NCBI RefSeq assembly: GCF_013618475.1
Contig: NZ_JABJVN010000004.1
Location: forward strand, 124,001 to 188,000
Source: Saccharibacillus deserti
GTDB lineage: Bacteria; Bacillota; Bacilli; Paenibacillales; Paenibacillaceae
Direction of reading: 5' to 3'
DNA: 64,000 nt
The position numbers and the translations under genes are program-made. The notes beneath the pieces were generated by a model. The model was not told the origin of the DNA. It did not search any database and saw only the letters and a program-made list of their open reading frames with translations. Of the stretch, positions 1 through 8,566 are shown in pieces (position 1 is the first letter of the stretch; the number at the start of each line of letters is the position of its first letter).

Positions 1-12
1 GACGACATCGTG

Positions 13-21
13 TGCTATAAT
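13..21 (+). promoter_or_regulatory. Extended -10 promoter element
   Basis: TGCTATAAT at bases 13-21 is a perfect -10 hexamer with an extended TGn motif. It lies about 40 bases before the first gene. Any -35 element would fall outside the window. Confidence 0.6.
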
Positions 22-62
22 GAAAAACAGACTAATTCAATTTCCTGGAGGTTCAACCTGCT

Positions 63-557
63 ATGCTTACTTTTGAACAAAAAACCGCGATCCTGGATTC
101 GTTTCCGGAACTGGAACGCAAAGACGTCTCGCTCGGCCGCGTCAATTACCACTTTGAAGGCAGCGCGCACGAGAAGAAGACGGTCGGCTACCGCTTCCAT
201 CCGAACGGAAACGGCTATGTGTTCGCCGGACTCCTCGGCGATTACGATACGGACGACAAAGGCTTCGTGAACGTCCGCGACTTTACGGAAGAGCAGCTGC
301 GCGAGATCGTCGAAGCTTCGATCCGTTCGCTGGCTCCGGGCACGGGCTCCTCTTCGAAGAGCCCGAAACCGGCGCAGCCGGCTCCTTCCGCCGCACCCGG
401 CGACGAGACCTGGACGGACGGCGGCGATCAGGAACTGATCCTGAAGCTGGAAGACGAGACTTACTTCATCTACTCCGGCTTCAGCCTGGAGATGGCTTTC
501 GAGACGCTCGAAGAAGCGGAAGAGTATCTGCAAGAAGAAGGATTCTCTCGCAAGTAG
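63..557 (+). CDS. Hypothetical protein, 164 aa
   Basis: I do not recognise the family. The ATG at 63 follows GGAGG (47-51) with an 11-base spacer. Residues 1-95 look like a compact soluble domain, followed by a Pro/Ser/Ala-rich linker (about 97-122). A short acidic C-terminal block starts near ILKLEDETYFIYSG and ends in a Glu-rich helix. There is no signal peptide or membrane segment, so it is probably cytoplasmic. It is a single-gene unit with its own -10 element upstream and a hairpin terminator downstream. Confidence 0.8.
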   Translation: MLTFEQKTAILDSFPELERKDVSLGRVNYHFEGSAHEKKTVGYRFHPNGNGYVFAGLLGDYDTDDKGFVNVRDFTEEQLREIVEASIRSLAPGTGSSSKSPKPAQPAPSAAPGDETWTDGGDQELILKLEDETYFIYSGFSLEMAFETLEEAEEYLQEEGFSRK

Positions 558-590
558 CCGCTTCCGAACATCTGCCCGGTTTTCGATTCA

Positions 591-638
591 AAAAAACGCT
601 TCGACAAGGGTCTTTTGACCGCTGTCGAAGCGTTTTTT
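591..638 (+). terminator. Rho-independent terminator
   Basis: AAAAACGCTTCGACA pairs with TGTCGAAGCGTTTTT around a 16-base loop, ending in a T-run. It ends the first gene and could also serve the convergent minus-strand gene. Confidence 0.85.
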
Positions 639-668
639 CGATCTATTCGGGGGCCGGTACTGCGCCGG

Positions 669-1175
669 CTACGGGAACAAAGCGCCGATTGCCTCGATCG
701 GCCTCAGCGAGCGTCCGCGCAGCACCTCGATGCCCTGGATCACCGCGATCCATTCGTATTCGCTGACGCCGCCGTCTTGGGTATCATCGGTCTGCAGCCA
801 GTATTCGTCGCTTTTGAGCGGATGCTTTTTACGGTCGACAAAAGCCGCTTCGCTCGTTCCTTCGATTCGGTAGCCGCCGATGTCTTCCACGATCAGATAG
901 AACCCGCGTTCACCGGCATCGTATTCGAAGCGCTTAACGGAAAAAGCCGATTCCCGGCTCAACGTGCCGGCGATTTCTTCTTTGGCATTCCGGATCGTCC
1001 AGCGATCGGGCGACCGTTCCCGGCAGGCGCGATACAGGACGTAATCGTCGCCGTCGAGGACGTAAAGACCGCCTTCGCCTTCTCCCCGGTAATCGATCGA
1101 TCCTTTTCGGTTTCCGCCGATCTGCCGGATCACGCTTTTGCCGAACATTTTTTTGCCGCCAAAATACAGTTCCAT
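669..1175 (-). CDS. LURP-one-related-like protein (tentative)
   Basis: 168-aa soluble protein beginning MELYFGGKK, with GGGAGG five bases before its ATG. It is clearly paralogous to the shorter reading frame at 1817-2116: both start MELYF and share the motif FEYDAGERG. The succession of short beta-strands with lines such as RWTIRNAKEEIAGTL recalls the LURP-one-related/YxjI (tubby-like) fold, but that assignment is by eye. It is the last gene of a three-gene minus-strand cluster with ypsA, 21 bases downstream of ypsA. Function unknown. Confidence 0.6.
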   Translation of the reverse strand: MELYFGGKKMFGKSVIRQIGGNRKGSIDYRGEGEGGLYVLDGDDYVLYRACRERSPDRWTIRNAKEEIAGTLSRESAFSVKRFEYDAGERGFYLIVEDIGGYRIEGTSEAAFVDRKKHPLKSDEYWLQTDDTQDGGVSEYEWIAVIQGIEVLRGRSLRPIEAIGALFP

Positions 1176-1196
1176 GCCTGCCTCCCTTCGTCTCGC

Positions 1197-1781
1197 CTAC
1201 GTCCAATCCGCTCCGTCGCTCTGCACATCGACCAGATCGGCCTGCATGTCTTCCGCAACCGCTTGGATATCTTCGGGCGTAATCTGAATCAGGACATACC
1301 CTTCCTCGTCCCGCTTCTTGATCGCGTCTTCCCTGAAGTAACGCGGACTCCCCGGAGCCGCTTCGTCATCGTATACGAGCAGCATGCCGTCGCTCTTGCG
1401 CAGCAGCAGCCCGTCCCGCGCTTTGAACTGCCAGGGTCCGCTGTACGGTTCCTTGCTGACCAGCCCGTAGTAATCAATCTGCTTCTGCAGGTTCTGCCAG
1501 TATTCTTTTTTCTCGTCGCTCCACTTCTCGTCCATGCCCGCAAAAGCGGCCAATACGGACAGTTTGAGCTGCGGGTAGTCTTTTTTCAACTCGATCACCG
1601 CTTCGCATGCCCACAGATCGACGCCGTATTGGCCGGGAGTCAGCACCCATTCGAGTCCTTCCTCGACCAGCGGAATCAGCCGGCGCTTGATCGCTTCGCG
1701 AATGAACGGAATCCCCGGATGCTTCTGGTTGAAGATGCCGAGTTCGTTCGCACGGTAGCCGGTCACAAGCAGATTTTTCAC
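1197..1781 (-). CDS. ypsA: YpsA-like SLOG-superfamily protein
   Basis: Cytoplasmic protein of the DUF1273/UPF0398 (YpsA) family. In B. subtilis YpsA is a nucleotide-binding SLOG-fold protein linked to cell-division phenotypes. Diagnostic lines are LVTGYRANELGIFNQ at the N-terminus, LEWVLTPGQYGVDLWACEA, and near the C-terminus KSDGMLLVYDDEAAPGSP. I chose the GTG start at 1781 because GGGAGG lies 10 bases before it and the protein then begins MKNLLVTGYR, as in homologues; an in-frame ATG at 1805 has poorer spacing. It lies between two related small proteins, one of them truncated. Confidence 0.85.
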   Translation of the reverse strand: MKNLLVTGYRANELGIFNQKHPGIPFIREAIKRRLIPLVEEGLEWVLTPGQYGVDLWACEAVIELKKDYPQLKLSVLAAFAGMDEKWSDEKKEYWQNLQKQIDYYGLVSKEPYSGPWQFKARDGLLLRKSDGMLLVYDDEAAPGSPRYFREDAIKKRDEEGYVLIQITPEDIQAVAEDMQADLVDVQSDGADWT

Positions 1782-1816
1782 TCCGATACAGCCTCCCGAA
1801 TCCATTTACCTTCAGT

Positions 1817-2116
1817 TTACCATAAGCGCAGAGCCGTTTCCCCCCGCTCGCCCGCGTCGTATTCGAACTTTTTGCTGAGCAGGGTGAATCTCGGACGAAG
1901 CACGCCGAGCTCGTTCTCTCTTGCGTCCAGCACTCTCCAGCGGTTGAGCATCATTCGAAACTTGCCCGTATATCGCAGCTCGCCCTGCGGCCCGTACACA
2001 TCAAGCGACGAGCCAAATGCGCTGCGCAGATCGATGCGGCCTACCGCTTCGCCGGCTTCGTTCATAATCTCCGTAATCCCTGCATTGAAAAATTTATCCG
2101 AAAAATACAGTTCCAT
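1817..2116 (-). pseudogene. Truncated paralogue of the 669-1175 protein
   Basis: 99-aa frame starting MELYFSDKFF after AGGAAGAGGCGGAG. It aligns along the first half of the 669-1175 protein up to the shared FEYDAGERG, then ends seven residues later (ETALRLW, stop). The family-typical second half is absent and no remnant is visible in the short gap before ypsA. It may be a decayed copy or a short functional variant. The N-terminal half fits a LURP-one-related-like beta fold. It heads the cluster with ypsA. Confidence 0.5.
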
Positions 2117-2313
2117 CTCCGCCTCTTCCTTTCTTGTAGCGAACAGACGATCATCCGGCGCGTCCCGACTGGACGTCGATTGTCCCATTTATGCCCATTT
2201 TCGTTTGAGAGCGTCTGCCTTGAGGGTAATGGGTTCCAACCGGCCTTACATCATGCGGCACATCCTACAGCTCTTTGCCGGCAAAAAAGAACCGGAAGGA
2301 TGAATAAGCGATC

Positions 2314-2985
2314 ATGAAGAAAAAAATCACGGCCGCCGTGCTTACTCTGGGACTGACCCTGACCGCCTCGGCCGGCGTATATGCGGGAGCGAATCTGCAG
2401 GAGATCCGCGCCTCGCTCAACAACGGTCTGAGCCTCGTCGTCAACGGCAAAGCCTACACCGCGAAAGACGGCAACGGCAAAACGCTCGCTCCGATCACGT
2501 ACAACGGCACCACGTATCTGCCGGTGCGTTCGATCGGCGAAGCGCTGAACACGCCGGTGACTTACGATGCCAAAAACAGCCGCGTCGTGATCGGCGGATC
2601 CGCATCCGGCGGTTCGACCGGCGGTACCCCTTCGACGCCTTCCACGGGCTCGTCGTCGGTACAGCGTCCGCAGACGCTTCCTTCCGATTTCCCGCTTCCG
2701 TCCGATGCCAAGATCTTCGATCTGGTCGAAGGCGTAGCCGGCGGAACGGGTACCCCGTCCGCGACGTTCCGTTATACGACGAAGCAGGATCTGCTGTCGC
2801 TCGGCAATACGTACAAGCAGTATTTCGTCAAAAAAGGCGCGACCAGCAAGTCCGAAGAAGTCAGCGCGTCGGCCTTCTCCATTGTAGACGCGGGCGGTTC
2901 GTTCTCCGTTACGCTCGACGGCAAACCGGGAACCGGCACCAGCAAAGGCTATAACGTAGTCGATGTGGTCTGGAGCGGCGAATAA
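2314..2985 (+). CDS. Secreted stalk-domain protein
   Basis: 223-aa exported protein. A signal peptide (MKKK followed by a hydrophobic run, cleavage near AGVYAGA) leads into a copper-amine-oxidase-N-like stalk domain. Its hallmarks are a LVVNGKAYT strand, ITYNGTTYLPVRSIGEAL and VTYDAKNSRVVIG. A Gly/Ser/Thr linker (about residues 92-120) follows, then an alpha/beta domain of about 90 aa that I do not recognise. GGAAGG lies 13 bases before the ATG. Such stalk domains are common on Paenibacillaceae surface proteins and are thought to bind the envelope. The gene stands alone with its own terminator. Confidence 0.75.
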   Translation: MKKKITAAVLTLGLTLTASAGVYAGANLQEIRASLNNGLSLVVNGKAYTAKDGNGKTLAPITYNGTTYLPVRSIGEALNTPVTYDAKNSRVVIGGSASGGSTGGTPSTPSTGSSSVQRPQTLPSDFPLPSDAKIFDLVEGVAGGTGTPSATFRYTTKQDLLSLGNTYKQYFVKKGATSKSEEVSASAFSIVDAGGSFSVTLDGKPGTGTSKGYNVVDVVWSGE

Positions 2986-3037
2986 AGCCAGGTGTGGCAC
3001 CGCAAGGCAGCTGAATCGGGGATTCCGCGGATTAACC

Positions 3038-3079
3038 AAAAAGCTTCGCTTTCCCTTTGCGGGACAGCGAAGCTTTTTC
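3038..3079 (+). terminator. Rho-independent terminator
   Basis: AAAAGCTTCGCT pairs with AGCGAAGCTTTT and runs into TTTCTTT. It may act in both directions between convergent genes. Confidence 0.85.
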
Positions 3080-3111
3080 TTTGGTCGATTTGCGGCTGTT
3101 CGCGGCGAAGG

Positions 3112-3657
3112 TTACCCGCGAAAACGCCCCATCAACACCGTGGCGTAGAACCGGCCGTCCGCGTGAATCCGGTCGCGTTGGAGTACGCCTTCTTTTTCAA
3201 ATCCGTATTTGCCGTACAGCCGGATCGCCGAAACATTCGTTTCGACGACCGACAGAGTCAGCTTGGTCAGACCGACTGCACCCGCATGCTCCAGCAGCGA
3301 TTCCAGCAAAGCCGAACCGATGCCGAGCCCCCAATAATCCCGCAGTACGCCGAGCCCCAGCTCGGCCCGATGCGCAAACCGCTTGAGCGGACGGCCTTCG
3401 CAGCGTGCATAGCCGACCAGCTTCCCTTCGATCTCCGCAACCGCAAACAGATTCACCGGACTTGCCGTATCGGCTTCGATCAGCGCGGCGAAGCCCGATT
3501 CGTCGATCGGCGCTTCGCCGGATTCGCGGTCCATATGTTCCGTCTCGCCGTCGATCCGGCTCCGCAGATCCGGCAGTTGAACCGCATCCGCCTCCTTGGC
3601 GGAGCGGATCGCGTACACGGTATTTTTGACGGTAAAAGTTCTAAAATCGATCCGCAT
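3112..3657 (-). CDS. GNAT family N-acetyltransferase
   Basis: 181-aa cytoplasmic acetyltransferase. The acetyl-CoA-binding motif A appears as LGLGVLRDYWGLGIGSALL (R/Q-x-x-G-x-G/A type). It is followed by the usual LTLSVVETNVSAIRLYGKYGF segment (motif B). The closing FYATVLMGR resembles small-molecule or RimI-like GNATs. The acceptor substrate cannot be told. Its 3' end faces the stalk-protein gene, with a shared hairpin between them. Confidence 0.85.
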   Translation of the reverse strand: MRIDFRTFTVKNTVYAIRSAKEADAVQLPDLRSRIDGETEHMDRESGEAPIDESGFAALIEADTASPVNLFAVAEIEGKLVGYARCEGRPLKRFAHRAELGLGVLRDYWGLGIGSALLESLLEHAGAVGLTKLTLSVVETNVSAIRLYGKYGFEKEGVLQRDRIHADGRFYATVLMGRFRG

Positions 3658-3744
3658 GCGCCGCTTCCTCTCGCTTCCTTTTCTCGAATCATGTTATTCT
3701 AACCCAAACGAAGGAATACGGGCAAACGAAAGGAGACGCATCCC

Positions 3745-4137
3745 ATGGAGCAGCCTCAAAAGAAGTACCGGGTCGGTGTCGAAGTCACCCTGGATGTCAT
3801 CGGCGGCAAATGGAAAAGTCTGATTCTCTATCATCTGGTCTCCGGCACGAAAAGATTCAACGAACTCAAGCGCCTCATCCCCGAGATCAGCCACAAGATG
3901 CTGACCCAACAGCTGCGGGAGCTGGAGCGGGACGGTGTTCTGCTGCGCCGCGATTACGAAGAAGTGCCGCCCAAAGTCGAATACGAATTAAGCGAATACG
4001 GAAGCGGTTTGATCGGTGTGCTGGACTTTTTCTGCTATTGGGGCGAAGCCCATCTGGACCGGGTATACGGCGACAGACGCCTGATGCTGGAAGACCCGTT
4101 CGAAGCGGATTCCGACCTGGCCGGCACGGCGGATTGA
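3745..4137 (+). CDS. HxlR-family transcriptional regulator
   Basis: 130-aa winged-helix repressor or activator of the HxlR (DUF24) family. The signature runs DVIGGKWKSLILYHL, then RFNELKRLIPEISHKMLTQQ (recognition helix region) and LERDGVLLRRDYEEVPPKVEY (wing). Family members such as YodB and HxlR sense electrophiles, aldehydes or oxidants. This protein has a Cys in FFCYWG but no N-terminal Cys of the YodB type. AAAGGAG precedes the ATG. The next gene, 131 bases downstream on the same strand, is a flavodoxin-fold oxidoreductase, a classic HxlR target. Confidence 0.9.
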   Translation: MEQPQKKYRVGVEVTLDVIGGKWKSLILYHLVSGTKRFNELKRLIPEISHKMLTQQLRELERDGVLLRRDYEEVPPKVEYELSEYGSGLIGVLDFFCYWGEAHLDRVYGDRRLMLEDPFEADSDLAGTAD

Positions 4138-4159
4138 TCCAAGCGGAGCGGTTACCGAA

Positions 4160-4171
4160 AAGTGCGTACTT
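4160..4171. promoter_or_regulatory. Candidate HxlR operator
   Basis: AAGT-GCGT-ACTT is a 4+4 inverted repeat overlapping the -35 hexamer of the oxidoreductase promoter. Position and symmetry suit repression by the adjacent HxlR protein; the assignment is inference. Confidence 0.4.
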
Positions 4172-4198
4172 AACAAGAACTTCTCCCGCTTCTACAAT
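4170..4198 (+). promoter_or_regulatory. Sigma-A promoter of the oxidoreductase gene
   Basis: TTAACA (4170-4175), a 17-base spacer and TACAAT (4193-4198). It lies about 70 bases before the start codon, so the oxidoreductase can be transcribed separately from the HxlR gene. Confidence 0.65.
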
Positions 4199-4268
4199 GG
4201 GCTCAAGAGGGATTCGAAACCGTTTGTCTTCGATCCTACCCATTTCATAATCAGGAGGAATGACCGAC

Positions 4269-4826
4269 ATGCACACTTTGATTATCGCCGCCCACCCGTC
4301 CCTGGATGCTTCGCGCGTCAACCGCAAATGGCTGGAGGAAGCCCGTAAATACCCGGAACGGATTACGGTAAGTTCCCTGCACGAGAAATACCCGGACGGC
4401 GTGATCGATATCGCCGCCGAGCAGGCGCTGGTAGAATCCCACGACCGGATCGTCCTGCAGTTCCCGTTCTACTGGTTCAACTGCCCGCCGATGATCAAGC
4501 AGTGGCTGGACGAAGTGCTGCTGGAAGGCTGGGCTTACGGCGAAGGCGTCGATCTGTTCCGCAGCAAAAGCCTCGGCCTCGCCATCACGGCCGGCGTCCG
4601 GGAAGAAGACTACCGGCCGGGCGCGGAGTTTCGATATGAGATGGCCACGCTGCTCACTCCGTTCGAGCTTACGGCGCAGTATATTCAGGCGCGTTACGAA
4701 ACGCCTTTTGTCCAATACGGCGTAAACTCGCGGACAAGCGACGCAGAGATCGAGCGGAGCGCGAAGCGTTATGCGGACTATTTGCTGCAAACGCGGGAAG
4801 AGCCCGTTTTGCTCGAATCGGAATGA
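4269..4826 (+). CDS. NAD(P)H-dependent flavodoxin-fold oxidoreductase
   Basis: 185-aa protein of the NAD(P)H dehydrogenase (quinone)/KefF-MdaB flavodoxin-like family, expected to bind FMN and reduce quinones or related electrophiles in the cytoplasm. Visible marks are LIIAAHPSLDASRVNRKW at the N-terminus (phosphate-binding loop), RIVLQFPFYWFNCPPMIKQW, and GWAYGEG before the core strand. The ATG at 4269 is preferred over 4260: AGGAGG (4253-4258) is 10 bases from it but only one base from the upstream ATG. The HxlR gene upstream probably controls it in response to quinone or electrophile stress. Confidence 0.85.
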   Translation: MHTLIIAAHPSLDASRVNRKWLEEARKYPERITVSSLHEKYPDGVIDIAAEQALVESHDRIVLQFPFYWFNCPPMIKQWLDEVLLEGWAYGEGVDLFRSKSLGLAITAGVREEDYRPGAEFRYEMATLLTPFELTAQYIQARYETPFVQYGVNSRTSDAEIERSAKRYADYLLQTREEPVLLESE

Positions 4827-4880
4827 GTCCGCAGAAGCCTATGGACCTTGGGCCGGACTTCCTGTTGCCTTTTGCTACGC

Positions 4881-4915
4881 GAAAAAGGCGGACTCGTTGG
4901 AGTCCGCCTTTTCTT
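4881..4915. terminator. Bidirectional terminator
   Basis: AAAAGGCGGACT and AGTCCGCCTTTT form a perfect 12-bp stem with a 6-base loop between two convergent genes, with A- and T-runs on both sides. Confidence 0.9.
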
Positions 4916-4944
4916 GTGTTTCGTATTCGGTTCGATTCACAGTC

Positions 4945-6573
4945 TCACTGCACCTTAGTCTTCACCGACTGCGTCGTTACCCACCTGCCCTGCTTGTCGT
5001 ACGCCAGGACGTCGAGGGTGATATTTTTCCCTTTGTACTTGGAAAAATCGATTTCGGCCGTCCAGGGAGGAGTCGTCGTAACGCCTATCTGCTTGCCGCC
5101 GATCTTATAGACGACTTTGCCAAGCGTCGGCGACCAGGTCTTGACGTAGCCGGAGACTTTGAGCTTTTGGGCCGGAACGGTCGTCGTGATCGGATTGTAA
5201 GACAGCGTAGTACTGCCGCCGACCGCGCTCAGATAATACGGATTCGCGATTGCTTTTTTGTACGCCGCCAGCATCTTGTCGTTGTTTGACAGTCCATAGT
5301 ATTTGACCCGATCGGTCGTGCCTTTGGAGTCGACATCGAACCAGAACGCCGCTTTGACTTTCGGATATTTCATCGGCAGCGTCGCGTACAGCTGCTGCGC
5401 CTGATACACCGACCACTCGGTCACATCGCGCATCTTCTCCGGATACATGTACGAGACCGAACCTTCGGCGATCATGATCGGTTTGCGGTCGGCATACCAC
5501 CCGTAGACCGCGTCCAGTTTCTGAATGTGGCTGCTGCGGTCGATTCCCTGCCCCAGCGGATCCGCGGTCGGATTGTAGATCGAATACAAGCTGACGCCGA
5601 CCCAGTCGACGTATTGGTCGCCCGGGTAATAGCTCTGGATATTATCGATCGGATTCGCGCCGGGCGCCCACAGCATCGCGACGTTATCCGGCGCTTCCCG
5701 GTGAAACACGTCGGCGACCAGACGAAACTTCTCGATATAGGTCTTGGGCGTACTTTTCCAAGGGGTCCAGTTGCCGTTCATCTCGTTCGCAAACCTCAGG
5801 AAGATCGGCACGCCGGAAGCCGCGGCATCCTTCGCCAACTGCTTCAGGTAGGCGTCGTTCTTCACCTGCGCCATTCCGCTAAGCGGCTGCACGCCAAGTT
5901 CAATCGCCGTGCCGTTGCGCTTGGCCGCTTCGATATGCGACCGGATCGTGGACAGCGGCGCGCCGTAGTTGAAGTAGATCAGGTAACCCGCGTGCTTCCT
6001 GCCGGTAAACTTCGGATACTCGTCCGTATAGAATTTGCCGCTTGTCGCATGCACTTTCTTGTTCTGTTCCGCATAAGCTCCGAGCAGAATGCCGTTCGCC
6101 GGCTCGAGCGGAGCCAGTCCGCGCTCCCGGTTCCCGAGCGCGGCGGCCGACAGTCCCGTCTCGTAATACAGCTGCACGGAGCTGCGCAGGGCATCCGCTT
6201 TGCGCTTGACCGCGATACTGTCCTGGACCAGATTCACCTTGGCATAATACGCCGATTCCAGATCCCAACTCGCGACGGCTTGGTCGTACTGCTTGAGCTT
6301 CACATACGCTTCGCCGGCATTGCGGTACATCCGTCCGGCATTGCCGTAATCGCGGCTGGAGGCCATTTCCCGGCCCGCCTGCTCGTATTTGGCGATCGCC
6401 TGCGCATATTTGCCCTGCTTGTCCAGCCGCATGGCTTCATTGTACAGATTCCAGACGCTGTAAGCCTGCGCCGGTTGGGGCTGCACCGTCGCAGCCGTTC
6501 CTGTCAGCAGCGCGGCCGTCAACAGCACCGCTCCCCATTTTGCCGCTTTTTTGCCTATTCCCCGAAATTCCAA
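4945..6573 (-). CDS. Secreted GH26-type glycoside hydrolase
   Basis: Exported glycosidase of about 540 aa. After a signal sequence (AVLLTAALLTGTAATVQ, cleavage near AQAYS) comes a TPR-like helical region (KYAQAIAKYEQAGRE and following repeats). A GH26-like TIM barrel follows, with the likely acid/base Glu in FLRFANEMNGNW and the likely nucleophile in PIMIAEGSVS. An Ig-like C-terminal domain (about the last 85 aa) probably aids binding. The start is uncertain: AGAGGGG directly abuts the ATG at 6582 but is nine bases from a TTG at 6573, which I prefer. Beta-mannan or mixed-linkage glucan are family substrates; the actual one is unknown. Confidence 0.75.
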   Translation of the reverse strand: MEFRGIGKKAAKWGAVLLTAALLTGTAATVQPQPAQAYSVWNLYNEAMRLDKQGKYAQAIAKYEQAGREMASSRDYGNAGRMYRNAGEAYVKLKQYDQAVASWDLESAYYAKVNLVQDSIAVKRKADALRSSVQLYYETGLSAAALGNRERGLAPLEPANGILLGAYAEQNKKVHATSGKFYTDEYPKFTGRKHAGYLIYFNYGAPLSTIRSHIEAAKRNGTAIELGVQPLSGMAQVKNDAYLKQLAKDAAASGVPIFLRFANEMNGNWTPWKSTPKTYIEKFRLVADVFHREAPDNVAMLWAPGANPIDNIQSYYPGDQYVDWVGVSLYSIYNPTADPLGQGIDRSSHIQKLDAVYGWYADRKPIMIAEGSVSYMYPEKMRDVTEWSVYQAQQLYATLPMKYPKVKAAFWFDVDSKGTTDRVKYYGLSNNDKMLAAYKKAIANPYYLSAVGGSTTLSYNPITTTVPAQKLKVSGYVKTWSPTLGKVVYKIGGKQIGVTTTPPWTAEIDFSKYKGKNITLDVLAYDKQGRWVTTQSVKTKVQ

Positions 6574-6653
6574 AATGCTCATCCCCTCTGCTTCCCTGTC
6601 TGTTCCCGACTCTGGGCCGGTCGCTTGCCTGCCGGCCGCCTTTCTTTTTATCG

Positions 6654-6688
6654 GCAAAAAGGCCCCTTTCGCTTAAGAAAGAGGCCTT
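6654..6688 (-). terminator. Rho-independent terminator of the chemoreceptor gene
   Basis: On the minus strand AAGGCCTCTTTC pairs with GAAAGGGGCCTT (one mismatch) and is followed by TTTTT. Confidence 0.8.
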
Positions 6689-6693
6689 CGGAT

Positions 6694-8397
6694 TTAAAGT
6701 TTGAATCTTGCGACCAAGCGTTCCAGTTCGCCTGCCATCTCGGACAAGGACACTGCGCTGGCGGACATTTCCTGCATGGAAGCCGCCTGCTGTTCGGACA
6801 CGGCCGACACGCTCTGGATTTCTTCCGCCGTGCGTTCCATCTGCGCGCCGCCTTCCATGATCGAAGAAGCTACACGCTCGACGACTTGAACCATTTCTCC
6901 GGACGCCTGCACGGCCTGTTCGCTTTGAATCCCGACCCGTCCGACCGTTTCGCGGATATTCCCGAACAGATCGCCCGTCGCGCGAATCGCTTCGCTTCCG
7001 GCAGACACCTGGCCCGTCGCTTCGGCGATGACTTTGCTCAGCCGCTCGGCATCGGAACGGACCATATCGATCATGCTGATAATCTGGGCGGCGGAAGACG
7101 ACGATTGTTCGGCCAGTTTGCCGACTTCGCTTGCGACGACGGCGAAGCCTTTGCCGTGTTCGCCTGCGCGCGCCGCTTCGATCGAAGCGTTGAGTGCCAG
7201 CAGGTTGGTCTGCTTGGCGATTCCGGTAATCAGCTGCACGATTGCGCCGATCTCGATCGAGCGACGGTTCAGCGCATCGACCGCTTCGGTCATGACCGCC
7301 ATGCCTTCGGTTGTCGATTCCATCTGGTGTACCGCTTGGCCGACGACCTGCCCGCCTTCCCGGGAGCGGGAACTTGCGTCTTCGGCCGCTTCGGAAGTTT
7401 CTCCGATCCGGTCGCGGATCACCACGATTTTCTCCAGCATATGCTGCATGAGATCGCCGCCGGAACGCGAAGTCGACAGCTGGCTTGCGCTCAATTCGGC
7501 CATACGCTGCATGGAAGAAGCCGAGTGCTCGGCTCCGTGCGCACTTTCCTGGGCGACCGATTTGAACTCTTCGGCGGATGCGGCCAGCGCCCCGGCCGTC
7601 CGGCCCACTTCGAGCAGAATATCGCGCTGGTTGACGCCCATCTGCTGAAGCGAAGAAGCCAGCTGCCCCAGTTCGCCTTTGAGTCCTGTTGGCAGCTCAT
7701 CGATCTTGTCCAGCTCGCCTTCGGCCATATAGTTGACCTGGCGGGTCATCGTATTGAGCGGACGCGTAATGCTGCGCGAGATGATAACCGCAAGCAGCAG
7801 GGCCAAGATCACGGCAATGACAAGAGCGATGATCGAGATCGTCATGATGCTGCGCGTGGCTTCCGATTGAGCATCGGCCGAAGCGGTCATCATTTTGACT
7901 TTCTGATCGATTGCCCCGCGAAGCGCTTCCGACATCTTGCCGACCACTTCCTGCGTCTGTTTCTGCAGGGCAGCCGCCTCGTCGTCCTTGTTGGCTTCCG
8001 ACAGTGTAAGAACTTGCTGCACCGCCTGTCCGTAACCTACGGCCGCTTCTTGGAACACCACGGTTCCTTCGCGTTCTTCGTCCGAAGTTTGAAGTGCCGC
8101 ATAAGCCCCGACCGTGTCGTTCAGCTCTTTCAGAGCGTTATTGATGGCCTGGCGGCTTCCGCTCATATCGGCGTTATCCGTTTCCAGAATGTTGCGCATC
8201 GTCAGCTGATCGATCGTTTTCAGACGATCGTTAATTTCCTCGAGCATAACCACATTCGGGATATCATTCGATTTCAGCTTGTCCGCCCGGGTCTTGAGCG
8301 TTTGCGTGCCCATATTGGTCAAACTGTTCAACACAATAATCAATATAATCATAATCCCGAATGCGCCGAGTAACTTCTGTCTGATTGTAAACTTCAA
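6694..8397 (-). CDS. Methyl-accepting chemotaxis protein
   Basis: 567-aa membrane chemoreceptor. TM1 is near residues 10-28. A four-helix-bundle periplasmic-type ligand domain covers about 30-185, and TM2 about 187-212. A HAMP domain starts near [11 protein letters not shown]. The cytoplasmic signalling domain contains the highly conserved hairpin tip [20 protein letters not shown] and then [16 protein letters not shown]. It signals to CheA/CheW; the ligand is unknown. The start is TTG, with GAGGAG 10 bases upstream. Monocistronic, with its own terminator. Confidence 0.92.
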   Translation of the reverse strand: MKFTIRQKLLGAFGIMIILIIVLNSLTNMGTQTLKTRADKLKSNDIPNVVMLEEINDRLKTIDQLTMRNILETDNADMSGSRQAINNALKELNDTVGAYAALQTSDEEREGTVVFQEAAVGYGQAVQQVLTLSEANKDDEAAALQKQTQEVVGKMSEALRGAIDQKVKMMTASADAQSEATRSIMTISIIALVIAVILALLLAVIISRSITRPLNTMTRQVNYMAEGELDKIDELPTGLKGELGQLASSLQQMGVNQRDILLEVGRTAGALAASAEEFKSVAQESAHGAEHSASSMQRMAELSASQLSTSRSGGDLMQHMLEKIVVIRDRIGETSEAAEDASSRSREGGQVVGQAVHQMESTTEGMAVMTEAVDALNRRSIEIGAIVQLITGIAKQTNLLALNASIEAARAGEHGKGFAVVASEVGKLAEQSSSSAAQIISMIDMVRSDAERLSKVIAEATGQVSAGSEAIRATGDLFGNIRETVGRVGIQSEQAVQASGEMVQVVERVASSIMEGGAQMERTAEEIQSVSAVSEQQAASMQEMSASAVSLSEMAGELERLVARFKL

Positions 8398-8502
8398 CTG
8401 GCTGTCGCTCCTCTGCTGTATGTATAATTTTTCTAGATTTAATTTCTCTCCTTATTACTTCGGCAGGCTGCCCGCTTTTGTTGAGACTTATCCTTTTTTT
8501 CG

Positions 8503-8537
8503 ACAAAAAAAGACCTTTCGGCTGCGCCGATCGGTCT
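8503..8537 (-). terminator. Rho-independent terminator after metQ
   Basis: On the minus strand AGACCGATCGGC and GCCGAAAGGTCT pair (small internal mismatch), followed by seven T. It closes the methionine transporter operon. Confidence 0.8.
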
Positions 8538-8566
8538 GTATGGGACAAACGGGGAAGGCTGCCGGC

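Noticed and set aside
5527-8373. 948-codon plus-strand open frame
   Set aside because: It is antisense to the GH26 and chemoreceptor genes, whose domains are unmistakable. High GC content produces such empty frames.
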